64,000 bases of DNA from Hydractinia symbiolongicarpus (Eukaryota > Cnidaria > Hydrozoa > Anthoathecata > Hydractiniidae), in assembly GCF_029227915.1 (NCBI RefSeq), contig NC_079880.1:19966501-20030500 (forward strand). Reading direction: 5' to 3'. A program made the position numbers and the translations under genes. The notes below the pieces were generated by a model. The model saw nothing but the letters and a program-made list of their open reading frames with translations, was not told the DNA's origin and did no database searches. Shown piece by piece: positions 43,264 through 53,455 of the stretch (the stretch's first letter is position 1; every line of letters starts with the position of its first letter).

Positions 43264-46024
43264 TGGCGGAAGCGGGAAAGGCCACAACAAACCAAAACCC
43301 AAGTTGCTTAGATTTCATTGAAGACTCTCTTGCATTACTGCAGAGAGCAAGAGAGCAGGAACAATTAAGATCCCAGGAAAAAACGAACGATTCTTCCTCG
43401 CCTACTAGTAATATAAACACGGAAAATGGAGCAAAAGATTGGGCCCACTCAGCAGGGCAGGATTTTTTGAAGGCCTTTCCAAACAGAGCAAACCCAAATT
43501 CTGGAAGAGTATTGCAAAATACATGCCTAATGTTAATAGAACTTCTGGGAACACAGAAGTGCACGAAACTATGTACCGTATACAAAGAGCCGACCGTTGA
43601 GATTTCCACAAACTTGGACACACGACTTTATATGTCTGAGTAAAAGGAATGATGAATACACTCCTACACAAACAGAACTTGGTACTCTGCGTATGGCAGG
43701 GCTTGGAAAAAAAAAATTGTTTTTAAAAACAAATATGGTGATCATCAACACATTCAGGAAACATTGGAAGGTTATTTTCCAAGGTAAGTTTTACATATTT
43801 TGTGCAGGGGATCCCATAATAATCAATAAGTGGTGGCATGCAAGGCAGATAAAATAAAATGAAGGGACATTTTAAAAAAGAAAACGAAATTACGAAAAAG
43901 TAATAAACTGCTGAGCATAACAAACAATTGGCTAAGAAAAGGGTTGGATAAGAATAGCTAAAAAGGCTCTTACTATGCTAGACAAATTAAGACTAAATAT
44001 GAACATAGCTAGCTACGTAAACATATTTTATTTGCTGAAAAATTATAGAAGAATTTAAACCCTCAAAATATCAATAATTCTTGCATTGTATATGTATAGG
44101 TTGAAGTGTCAAGACGGAGCGTTTCTATTGGCTAAAGCTGACTCAGGTGGTTGTGGGCTTCGAAAATTATGCAAAATTGTATGTCCTGCAGTTGGCTATG
44201 ACGTTCAATATTTAAAAGGAGAAGTTCGGTCATCATGTGTTTACATTATCCCACTGAACACTGATATTGATGTCACGCCAGTTACCAAAAATGATTTGTC
44301 AACAGAACCCTGTAATATTGCAGAATGCAAGTGCTCACATTGTGGCGTAATTGTGCCTTTAACAGAATTTGAAAACCATAAAGAACAATGTATGTCAGAG
44401 GATGTGGCTGGGATATCAAGTACTAGCAATGCTGATCCTGATATTGCAGGTTAGTTAGTGTTGTGTATTGTTTTCTTTTGCCTCTGTTAATCATGACAAA
44501 ACCACCCCCATAAAGAGGAAACAAGCGAAACATCTATGTATTTTCATTCGTGTTATTGATTCTTCTTTTTATTCATAAAAGACATTTTTTTTCATTTATT
44601 TTTATTCATAATAGAAGTAGACATTCCAGGAGATTCTTGAAATATGTTTTTTATCTTCAATAGGTCATGGAAATGATCATGTCCATCGTGACCAAGCAAT
44701 TCTTCTTAAATTGATGAGCATATTCCCAGATGAAAAATTTTCTGTTCTCCAGGAGGAAGCCAAAAATAAAACAATAGAGGAAGCAGTCGACTCTGTGCTA
44801 CGTGTAGTATCACCAGACATTGAATGTATAAAGACAGTTAGTATGAAGCAACGTTCTTCAGATTGTGCTACCAGTTCTAAGTCACCAGGAAATGAAACAA
44901 AGTGTTTTGAAACAATAAACAACCTTATCAAAGCTTTTAAATGTCAAGTCAATCCAGAAGTAGAACTTCTTTATGTCGACAGAGAAGAGTTGTGGCGAAC
45001 TGCATTATCTTTTTATAAGAAAGCGATAAAACGACCAAGTGTTTTAAAAAAACAGTTTGAGGTATAATACTTATATATATACCTAATTACTTTAATACTG
45101 TTATATACTATTCGAATTTCAATTTCATGTGAATCTATTTTTCACTATTTTTATTTACAGGTCCAATTTACAAGTGCAACTGGTGAAGGTAACAGTTGTG
45201 ATGCAGGGGCTATTAGAATTGAATTTTTTGAATTACTTTTCAAAGAATTTCAGAACCGTTCATTGGAAGGTGAAGTTCCACTGATGGTCCCAAGACGTTC
45301 AGAGAGCATTACTTACCTTATCCTTGGGATGGCGATTGGACATTCAGTTCTTCATGGGGGTCCAGGCTTTCACTGTTTTCAGCCATGGGTTTATGACTTA
45401 ATTGTTGGAATGGATTTTGACCAGATCATTAACCAAATAAATATTGAAGATATCCCAAGGCATGCTGGCTCAACAGGATTATTAGATTTTGTGAATGCTT
45501 TGGACAATGCAACATCACAGAAAGAGCTTGATGAAATTGTAGATAAATATATCTTGATATTAAACTTTTCGAGATGGGACCAAAGTGTTGCAGTAACTAC
45601 AGCTAATAGACATTCGCTAATCAGTGAGCTGTTAATGGACGAACTTATTCGCAAAAGGCAGAGTCAAATCAAATCAATTCAAGAAGGATTAGATCTTACT
45701 GGATTCCTAGCTTTTATCAAGGCTAATGTGTCTAGGTGTCGACAAATTTTTGTGTATTCTAAGAACACTGGACTTACTCCAATGGAGTTCCTACAACTTG
45801 TAAAAACCGACAACAACGATGATTATGAGAAGAAACAAGCATTTGATTTTTTTTCGAAAATTATTACTGATAGTTCAGAGAAATACATATCAGCTGTTCT
45901 AAAGTTTATCACAGGCCATTCACTTGTACCACCGTGGGGTTTGTGTTCCCCCATCACAGTTAAGTATTTAGATGATGATGACGCTCCAGAAATTTGGAGA
46001 AAGCCATTGCTATTGAAGGTGTAG
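43264..46024 (+). CDS. Multi-domain HECT-like (G2E3-like) gene of transposon 2
   Basis: ATG 43,264 (MAEAGKATTNQNPSCLDF) starts exon 1, with a Glu/Gln-rich helix and, in a shifted frame or after a short intron, RFPQTWTHDFICLSKRND and AGLGKKKLFLKTN; donor near 43,782. The exon at about 44,092 carries GGCGLRKL, VGYDVQYLK and YIIPLNTDIDVTPV and a C2HC finger (CKCSHCG...HKEQC). The exon at about 44,666-45,061 has a CUE-like ubiquitin-binding helix pair (LLKLMSIFPDEKF, TIEEAVDSVL). The last exon, from about 45,162, gives a degenerate HECT domain: FTSATGEGNSCDAGAIRIEF, then SITYLILGMAIGHSVLHGG and LKFITGHSLVPPWG, with the frame ending KPLLLKV at 46,024. The catalytic T-C-x(n)-L-P segment expected after PEI is not seen. 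Order matches G2E3-like transposon proteins of fish and cnidarians. A frame problem near 43,530-43,590 is unresolved. Confidence 0.6.
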
Positions 46025-46110
46025 GTTTTAGTGACAATAAATAGATTTGACATTGGTTTTAGTTGCTGACTGTTTTGTTATTTGAAGTGACTTTTATATT
46101 TTACTTCTTA

Positions 46111-46260
46111 TACCTTAAGAAATTTTTGTGGGAAGAAATTATTTCAAAAGTTGCTTTTAAAGTTCCTCATCTACAAAACTTATTACACAAATTACATGTA
46201 TACTCAGGCTGCAGAATGTTCTTCCCACAATAATTTCTTACCTTCAGGTACAATTTATGT
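46111..46260. repeat. 150-bp inverted repeat between the convergent genes
   Basis: 'accttaagaaatt' plus 'tttgtgggaagaa' at about 46,115-46,138 is complementary to 'ttcttcccacaataattt' plus 'cttaccttcaggt' at about 46,220-46,255. It could be a hairpin at the gene ends or a tiny nested inverted-repeat element. Confidence 0.5.
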
Positions 46261-46531
46261 TGCTTTTTGAAATTTTGCATAAATAAACATTCAATGAGAG
46301 AAATTATTAAAAAATTCATCAAGACAGTATTTTATCACATTGAAAGAGAGCATACAGTTTCCTTGTGAGTTCTTAGAAGCAAAAGAGTTATTAACGCGCA
46401 GAAATAACATCATTTCCATGTAGGTGGATATATATTTTATGAAATGGTACTTTTTTACGTTATGTTATGCATTATAAGCTTGAAACAAATGTCTTTTTTA
46501 TATTATTTCCGTGTGACGAAGATTGAAATTT

Positions 46532-47958
46532 TTAACTTTGTCCTCTTTGGTTGATCAATGTCTGAACATAGGCTAGCACTTCAACATAGATATCAACACC
46601 AAAGCTGTCTGAATTCTTATAAATGTCAATTTCACGTAATAAGGTGTTCTTCTCTTCTTCATTAAGAAACCCTTGTATGTCTGGTATTTCCACCCCAGTT
46701 CCACTTGGTAACGTTACAGGTCCATCAAAATCAACCCCGTATGATTTATCTACGTCGAAATCCCCATTGCCTGGTTGGTAGTCGATTTTACCAAGTAGCC
46801 ATAGCTGATTTGGAGTGCGATTAGAAGCAGTTCGAATTGGGTGGCAATCCCAACCATCCTTAAATCTTTGTAAATCTACATTTATCAGATGTACAAACAC
46901 AATTTTTACTACGTACAAGTGAAGACCATTCGATATGTCAACAAATTACTGTCTTCTAAATACCAGAAAACGCAATAAAATTTTGACAGTGACAGGGTAA
47001 AAACATCTCTCCACAATCTTTCTATTCATTGATTGTGGCAAGATTTTCCAGCAATATAACTGCTGCGCCCGGGTCCACGCCCCGGGTGCCAGAACATGAA
47101 CCTTGCAACATCATAGTTTTCCACACCTTGGTCGCCTCTTACTCTAGATGGAAGACCGAATGATTGCACAGCGTCACGGAATATGTTAAGCACTGTCTCT
47201 GCTTTGTTGTTTATATGACATTTCAAATACATGATCTTCCTGGAATATCCGTCTATGCAACCATAAACTATAAATCCCCAACGAATTAACTTGTGGTTTC
47301 CATCTAAGTGCCATAGCGCTAATGAACCAGGTACGCTGTATATACGGCGCTGGGTAATTGGACTATGTAGCGAACGATTGACAATTCCTTGTGGGTCAAC
47401 ACACCAAAGAGCATTACGAACGCGACTCCAAGTTACCCTAATGTTTCGAGCTAATAAATGACCCTTCATTGTTCTTATCCCTGCGTTGGGAAAGTTTGAC
47501 ACTAACTCTGTTACAATTATATGTAGCGCTTCATCTGTTATTTCAGAAAATCGCGGGAATTCAAGGCGTATTTTGAATTCTTGTATACGTTTGGAAACTG
47601 TTTTTTCACTGACTCCCAACATAGCGGCTATGTCTTTCTGTCTGAATCCTGATTCTAAGCATTGTTCCAACCAGGCTTTTCGAATTGCGTACGGTGGTCT
47701 TCCAGAAGATCCTGTGAAAACTTTGGGCGGAAGATGGTCATCATTATTATCACATGCATCCAGAAACTGTTCGACATTATCCAGTGCTGATATCACCAAC
47801 TCAATCAACGACAAGTCTGTATATCCCAGTAAACTACCTTGCAATGCAACAGATATAAATTTTTCCATGCGAAATGCGGTGTAATCTAACAATTCTTTTG
47901 TGGATTTGCCTGCATTAGCATCACTCAAGTTTTGTATAAAATAATCTATGTTTCTCAA
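46532..47958 (-). CDS. IS3EU-like integrase/transposase of transposon 2
   Basis: The main exon is 47,958-47,026 (310 codons). It has an N-terminal helical region, a resolvase-like helix-turn-helix ([19 protein letters not shown], about residues 129-147), then the integrase core: [15 protein letters not shown] (first Asp), [17 protein letters not shown], and [20 protein letters not shown] (second Asp). It ends near the expected Glu region with [11 protein letters not shown] and a stop; an R-I-E-x-x-W segment is expected next but only partly visible upstream of the second frame. The second piece, 46,918-46,532, reads [20 protein letters not shown] and [10 protein letters not shown], the usual tail of this family, then an acidic C-terminus. 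A short gap of about 110 bp (intron or deletion) lies between them. Confidence 0.7.
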
Positions 47959-48098
47959 AACATATACCTGAAAGGTTTCAGCAGGCGAAACACGAGGGTC
48001 TGTTCGCCATATTGATGTATGAACAGCACGTGAAACGTGACAATAATACTAAGTATACACTGACGAACATTATTAAAATCTTGAACTTTACCTTATAT

Positions 48099-49558
48099 TT
48101 ACAATAATACTAAAAAATCCTGAAAATTAGTTGTTGTTTTGAAGTACAGTTCACAATAGAAATATAACTTTAGTTTATACAATTTAAAAAGTTTGAAGGA
48201 ATAGAAAAAAATTAAAAAAAATTCGTGCAATATATTTTTACAGTGTAAAACAGGTATAAACACTACAAATATTATAATTAATTTACTGACCATAGTAATC
48301 TTTAAAATATTGCATTGTATTTTCCAGACCGATTGTTGTTCACCTTGGACTGAAGTATTTCAAATCGAAGAATATTAAGTGGCGGAAAAATACCTAAAAC
48401 TTGATTGTTTTAATGACTCTCAATTTAAAACAACGATGTGGATACACAAATTTGATTTCAATATCTATATTTCAATTTGAATGTCACTATTTCAAACTGG
48501 TTATCAAATTGACATATCAATCTTCAAATTGATGGTTATCAATCTTCAATTTGATAGTCGCAATGTCAAATTGATTGATCAAACTATGCTTATTGACATA
48601 TCAATTTGACATATTGAATTTGTCCGCTATTTAACCCCTTACATGGGCGTACATCAAATATTTTATAGTAAAAAAGCCACTGGTAAATAAAGTGTAGGCA
48701 AGTGTATGTTTTCACATGATTATTTTTCTTTTAGGGAAATAAATAAATAAACCTTACAGGAGCATCAGGTACATTAATTGGAGAAAACAATTTAATAAAA
48801 CATGTCCTAAATTTCATATTGACAAGGCCTTGCAAAAATTAAAAGATTTCCCCATACATTGTTTTTTTAATAACTGTGAAATCCTGGTAAAATATCTTAA
48901 TTATAATACTCGTATACGTTTTACGGTTATCGCGCAAAATGATAATCACAAAAGGGAGAGGCAGAGAAATAAAGACGAGCATACCCATGTTATTGGATCA
49001 AATTTAAAACCTGTCAACCAAATGGATTAAAAACTGAAAAAGACATACATATGTTTTTTGTGAAAAGATGTAGTCAAAAGGTTGAACTTTACAGAGACGG
49101 AAACAGTATATTTCATCCTCCATTTTTGCTTAGAAAGCAAATTGAAAGTGGCATAACTTATTTCATAATTTAAAGTACTTCCAATAAGCTTTGAAAATAA
49201 TAACTATAGATTTTGGAGAAAATGAATAAGTATTGATATTTTGAGGAACTTTTCGCTCCCTGACATCTGTCCCTGACGATTTACACATATTTTATTTTTC
49301 TGACTAAGCACTTCATTTTTTGATTTAATTATGTAAACTTGTGATTTATCCAACCTGTATGAAAATTATGCAGATGTCTGTTTCAAATTCCACAGTGAAA
49401 GCTATTTTAAAAGTGTTCAAAATTTCTTCTGTCCCTGACAATTGTGTTCCGTCCTGTCCGTAACAAATAATTAAAAAAGTTGAACTTATAATTTTCATGT
49501 TTTTTTTAAAAGAGAAACATTTTTATCTGTGAACTAAAAAAATCAATCCATGTTATTA
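48099..49558. other. Transposon 2 right end and spacer; no gene
   Basis: 48,099-48,641 is the 3'-proximal non-coding part of transposon 2. 48,648-49,558 is AT-rich flank. The frame at 48,830-49,030 (MQKLKDFPIHCFFNNCEI) has no motif. Nothing else seen. Confidence 0.5.
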
Positions 49559-49934
49559 CTTTAAAGGATGATTTTCGCGGAAGAAATTTTCGCGAGGACA
49601 AAAAATCGCGAAATTTTTGGAATTTATTTTCGCGAATAGCCTCTCCTAAGATTTTTCGCGGGAATATATTTTCGCGAATGGCCTATTTTTAAAATATTTC
49701 GCGAGAATAAACTTTCGCGAACGAAGACATTTTTGATTTTTTTATACGTACCTAATTTATAAAAAACGTGTTTTTTATACAAAAAGCAGTTATATAAATG
49801 ACAGCTGATTTGAGAATGTAAGTTTTTCTTTCGTTTGCACTTTTTCAAAACACAAAATAAACTATATATAAACAAGTTTTACAGGGTAAAGCTTTTCGTA
49901 TTAACGAGTAACAAAAATATTTGTTCTAACAGTG

Positions 49935-51766
49935 TCATTGTTCATCTTCCATGCTTTCAAAAGCGTCAAAAGCAGATCTTTCCCACACAAAATCACAATC
50001 CTCATCTTCGTCGTCTTCACCGCTATCGTCATTTTCGTCGTCGTCGGCTCTTTCAGAGTATCCAATCTGCTTTTCTTCCAAGGTCAAACCACAAACCGAT
50101 TGAAGCTGCTGGTTCTCCACTGGACTGCTTTCACATAACGGGTCGATCTCTTGAAATGGGTCGATTGGAGGGAGATTCTTGCTACCCAGCTGAATCGCAT
50201 CAGTAATTCCCGCTGCTCTCCATCCACTTTCAATGATTTCCTTTGCTGGTAGTCATCTCATCATAAAAGTCGACAACCCATTGAGCATGTAGGGGTTTGA
50301 GAGTAGTTAAACGCAGCTTAACATCTACTTCATCAATTTTGACCACATCATTAAGCTGCTTTGAAATTTGATCAGCGTACCAGGTGCTGAATTTATTTCT
50401 CAAGAAGCGCTTTGCATGTCCATTGACAGTTAAATCTAATGGTTGATAAAACTTGGTCATATTTGCTGGTACATTGACGACACATATGTGGTTTTCCTTG
50501 ATCTTATTGAGGACTTCGCTCGTCATTTGGCCAGTAAATACATCCATGATAAGCAATCCTTTTTGATCAGGAGGAAGCTTGAGTGTCGCTCGTTCTTCTT
50601 TTAGGTAGGGCGAAATGATTTCTTCAATTATTTTGATTGACTCTGTCGTGTTAGAGTAGGGAGTGGGGTTTGCACTCAAACTGAAGCCGTCTGGAAACTT
50701 GAAGCGAGGTAGACTCTGTTCCGTCTTTCCCCCGTAGATCAGCTGGATAGGCAAAAACTTATTTGTAAACGTTATTCCAAATGTTCCAGTAATCGATCGT
50801 TTGTCGCTAGCAGCTTCCATGACTACGGACGCTGAACCACGTTTGGCTAGGGTGAAATTACCAGTTGGGACATATTTTAGGGGTGTTTGGTCAATGTTGA
50901 TGATCATGGAGTGTGGTATGTTATGCTTTTCAATAAGGGTGACGATCTCATGGTGAAACAAAAATTCCATTTCTTTCCTGGCTCCGTCAGGAATATTAAC
51001 CTTCGAAGAAGTCTTCATCCGCCGAACGAACCCCATACGCTTGAATAAGCTTTTTGCCCAACTTGATGAATCGACATCAATGTTTCCAACGGCGCCCGGA
51101 TACCTTGACATAAGAGCTTTGGCTGTAGCCTTGGCCAAGCTTGAAGTTACGAGGGCTCCACGTTGAGCTAACAGCCTTGATGTAAGATTGAACCATTCCA
51201 TCAAATTCTCCAAGTAGCAGTGGACGACGTACTGGCTTTGAGTATTTGGACACAGATTTCACAACTTCACGTTTTTCTTTCGAAGCGATTTTTATCTCCT
51301 TCACGACTTTCTCTTTGAACGATCGAATTGTGCTTTCTGTGAGCCCAGGAAACTGCGACTTGAACTTCCGTAGCGCAGCCTGTTGCCATTTTTACGTGCG
51401 TAGTCGCCAATCGTAAATCGGTCTTTAGGTTGCCATTTTACGTAAGTCTTTCTTTCCTTCGCCTCCTTAGCTTTTTCCGAGATTGCTTGCACATCAACTA
51501 CACCGAGGCCATCGACTTCAGGCAAGGATTTAGAGGTAGTACCTAAAAATAAAAATAAAGGATTTTGTAGAATAATTTTTTAAAATATACCCTGCAATAA
51601 TTTCATGATAATTCATTTGGTACAAGAGCTTTTTGCTGGCAACGAAAAATATAACACTAACCTGCAGAAGGTTCAGGAGGAGCAATGTTCTTTTCTGCAG
51701 GACTGTTTTCTTTAAGCTTATCTTCTAAAGCTTTTTTAAGCTTTTGACTTTTTCGAAGGAAAGACA
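49935..51766 (-). pseudogene. pogo/Tigger-type transposase (DDD), frameshifted
   Basis: Exon 1 (ATG 51,766: MSFLRKSQKLKKALEDKLKE) ends at GT about 51,661; the intron ends with TTTAG at about 51,544. Exon 2 begins with TTSKSLPEVDGLGVV and a basic DNA-binding region (KDRFTIGDYARKNG). It changes frame near 51,350 and 51,200, then runs openly from 51,213 to 50,230. Catalytic residues: SMIINIDQTPLKYV (about 50,905), LLIMDVFTGQMT (about 50,550) and YQPLDLTVNGHAKR (about 50,440). A one-base change near 50,240 shifts the last part, whose true frame gives an acidic Asp/Glu tail ending DAFESMEDEQ at 49,935. About 560 residues if unbroken. Three single-base breaks only, so it is a fairly recent pseudogene. 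Confidence 0.8.
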
Positions 51767-52221
51767 TGGTTGATCCTTCTCATCCAAAAAACTGTTTGTT
51801 TCCTTTTTCAAATCACACAGAAACAAAACACAACAAAAAAAATTATGTGAAATACTTTTTCGATTGCAAACCGGGGGTATTGATAGAGTGAAAATCTCTT
51901 TTGAAAATATAGTTTGCATCTCTTATCTTAATAAAAAAGAAGAAAAGCTCACAAAAACATTTCGAAACTAAATTTAAAAAAAAAACATGTATTTTGGTAA
52001 AAAAAACGTCTTTGATGTTTATATTCTAAAGAATTAAGATTTAGAACAGCATAACCCCCGGCATAAATTGACTTATCCTTGTGTGTATTCGAATACGCCT
52101 CTTCTTTTATGTTTGGATCGAATCAGTCTAGACGGTTTCGAATTTAGCAGACACCTCTTTTAGACAAAATCGAACGACAAATCATCTTTGTCATCACTTA
52201 TGTGTACAACTTTCTTGCATC

Positions 52222-52836
52222 ATGTCTTCGACAGAAAAGATTTTAAAATTTTCTTCAGCTGTAAGAGGTTTCCATTATTATCAGAGATTATGGTTCCCAA
52301 GAGAAGAAGAAACACTTAATTGCTATTATGAACAAGACAACGCATTTGATCTGTTTGCTATAAAAACCGAACAGTGCGATTCTGGAACCACAGTGGGACA
52401 CTTAACCAGAGAAATTTCTAGGATAACAAAGTTTATTCTAGACAGGGGTGCAAGGATTACGGCTACTCTAACGTCAACAAATTATCGTCGATCTCCATTG
52501 GTTCAAGGAGGATTGGAAATCGCATGTGAAGTCACTGTGAGAATGCCAGCTACAATAAAAAACCACATGATTTTGGATCGTTATAAAGAATTGCTGAATG
52601 ATTATTATATCGCACCAAAAGATGAAGAAATTCTCGGAAATTTTCTAGCACTTTCAACTACTAATGCTTCTCGACCAGAAAAAGAAACTGCTCCGAAAAG
52701 AAAGAAGAAAAAAACCACAACAAACGTCAATGAGAATATCCCGGACATAAGGGTTATGTTCCGTCGCCAACAAAAAAATCACAATAAACAAAACAGGGAC
52801 GACGCCAAAGTCGAAACAGTAATTGTAATAGATTAA
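52222..52836 (+). CDS. HIRAN-domain protein (204 aa) in the pogo element
   Basis: Intact frame from ATG 52,222 (MSSTEKILKFSSAVRGFHYY). Residues about 10-110 match the HIRAN pattern: VRGFHYYQRLWFP, YYEQDNAFDLFAIKT, VGHLTREISRIT and GGLEIACEVTVRMP. HIRAN domains bind DNA ends or single strands (as in HLTF). After residue 150 comes a basic nuclear-localisation-like run (PKRKKKKTTT), then IPDIRVMFRRQQ, which resembles a PCNA-interacting (PIP-type) box in spacing I-x-x-M-F. It is transcribed away from the transposase from a shared region near 51.8-52.2 kb. Probably a transposition co-factor tying the element to replication or repair; this is inference. The alternative is a captured host gene. Confidence 0.75.
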   Translation: MSSTEKILKFSSAVRGFHYYQRLWFPREEETLNCYYEQDNAFDLFAIKTEQCDSGTTVGHLTREISRITKFILDRGARITATLTSTNYRRSPLVQGGLEIACEVTVRMPATIKNHMILDRYKELLNDYYIAPKDEEILGNFLALSTTNASRPEKETAPKRKKKKTTTNVNENIPDIRVMFRRQQKNHNKQNRDDAKVETVIVID

Positions 52837-53455
52837 ACAAAACAAAAAAAAATTTTTCAAAAGATATCGAAAAACTGTTTACGTTATTACTTCCTAATGC
52901 TTTCATTTTTTAGAGTGAGAAGTGCCATAAATAAAACCTTGCACATTTTTCTCAAACTTTTCCCCAATAATACGGTATTTGTTATGTTGCAAAAAAAATT
53001 TTTTCGCGGGAATTTATTTTCGCGAATCAAGCATACTTGAAAATTTCGCGGGAATTTATTTTCGCGAACGACCCCTTTTGATTTTTTTCGCGGGACTTTA
53101 TTTTCGCGATTTTGGCCAAAATTCGCGAAATCGCGAAAATTTCTTCCGCGAAAATTTCTTCCTTGAAAGTATATTTTACATTTTTGATACAAATTGCATC
53201 CAATTTGTATTTTTTCCATAATGTATCCTCCCTATTTCTAAATGTATCAGAAATGTCCCAAGAGATGGAATCAGAATATTCATGTCCTACCATAGAATCA
53301 TAAACATTCCACTTAAGTCCCAGTGGGATATCCAAATTTATAAAAATACAAAACAAATCTTGCAAACCATTTCATTGTAAATATCAGTATTATTTACTTT
53401 ATGGGAAAACCACGTTTTTTTAAGACGAAATTAAAATGAAGAAAGACAGAAAGAC

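Larger units (their letters stand above)
42928..48641. mobile_element. IS3EU-like DNA transposon 2 carrying a HECT-like gene (5.7 kb)
   Basis: CATGGG is duplicated at 42,922-42,927 and 48,642-48,647. Ends are inverted repeats: left TATGGGGTTAGATAGCGGAC; right, reversed, TAAGGGGTTAAATAGCGGAC, both followed by arrays of the palindromic-looking 'tcaaattga' word. On + is a HECT-like gene (43,264-46,024), on - the transposase (46,532-47,958), converging. Six-base duplications and an integrase-type transposase fit IS3EU as I know it. Several exons are intact, so it is younger than transposon 1. Confidence 0.8.
49559..53169. mobile_element. pogo-type DNA transposon with HIRAN gene (3.6 kb)
   Basis: TA flanks both ends (49,557-49,558 and 53,170-53,171). 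Inverted ends share CTTT(A/C)AAGGA and then TTTTCGCGGAAGAAATTTTCGC, and both subterminal regions are arrays of 'ttttcgcg' words. Inside are a DDE_1 (pogo/Tigger/CENP-B-like) transposase on - and a HIRAN-domain gene on +, divergently oriented. TA duplication and the DDD signature agree with the pogo group. The transposase has small frame breaks; the HIRAN gene is intact. Confidence 0.8.

Noticed and set aside
43229-43671. Overlapping minus frames of 130 and 88 codons
   Set aside because: Antisense to the first exon of the HECT-like gene of transposon 2.
47486-47884. 132-codon + frame over the transposon 2 transposase
   Set aside because: Antisense shadow of the integrase-like exon, which has the clear motifs.
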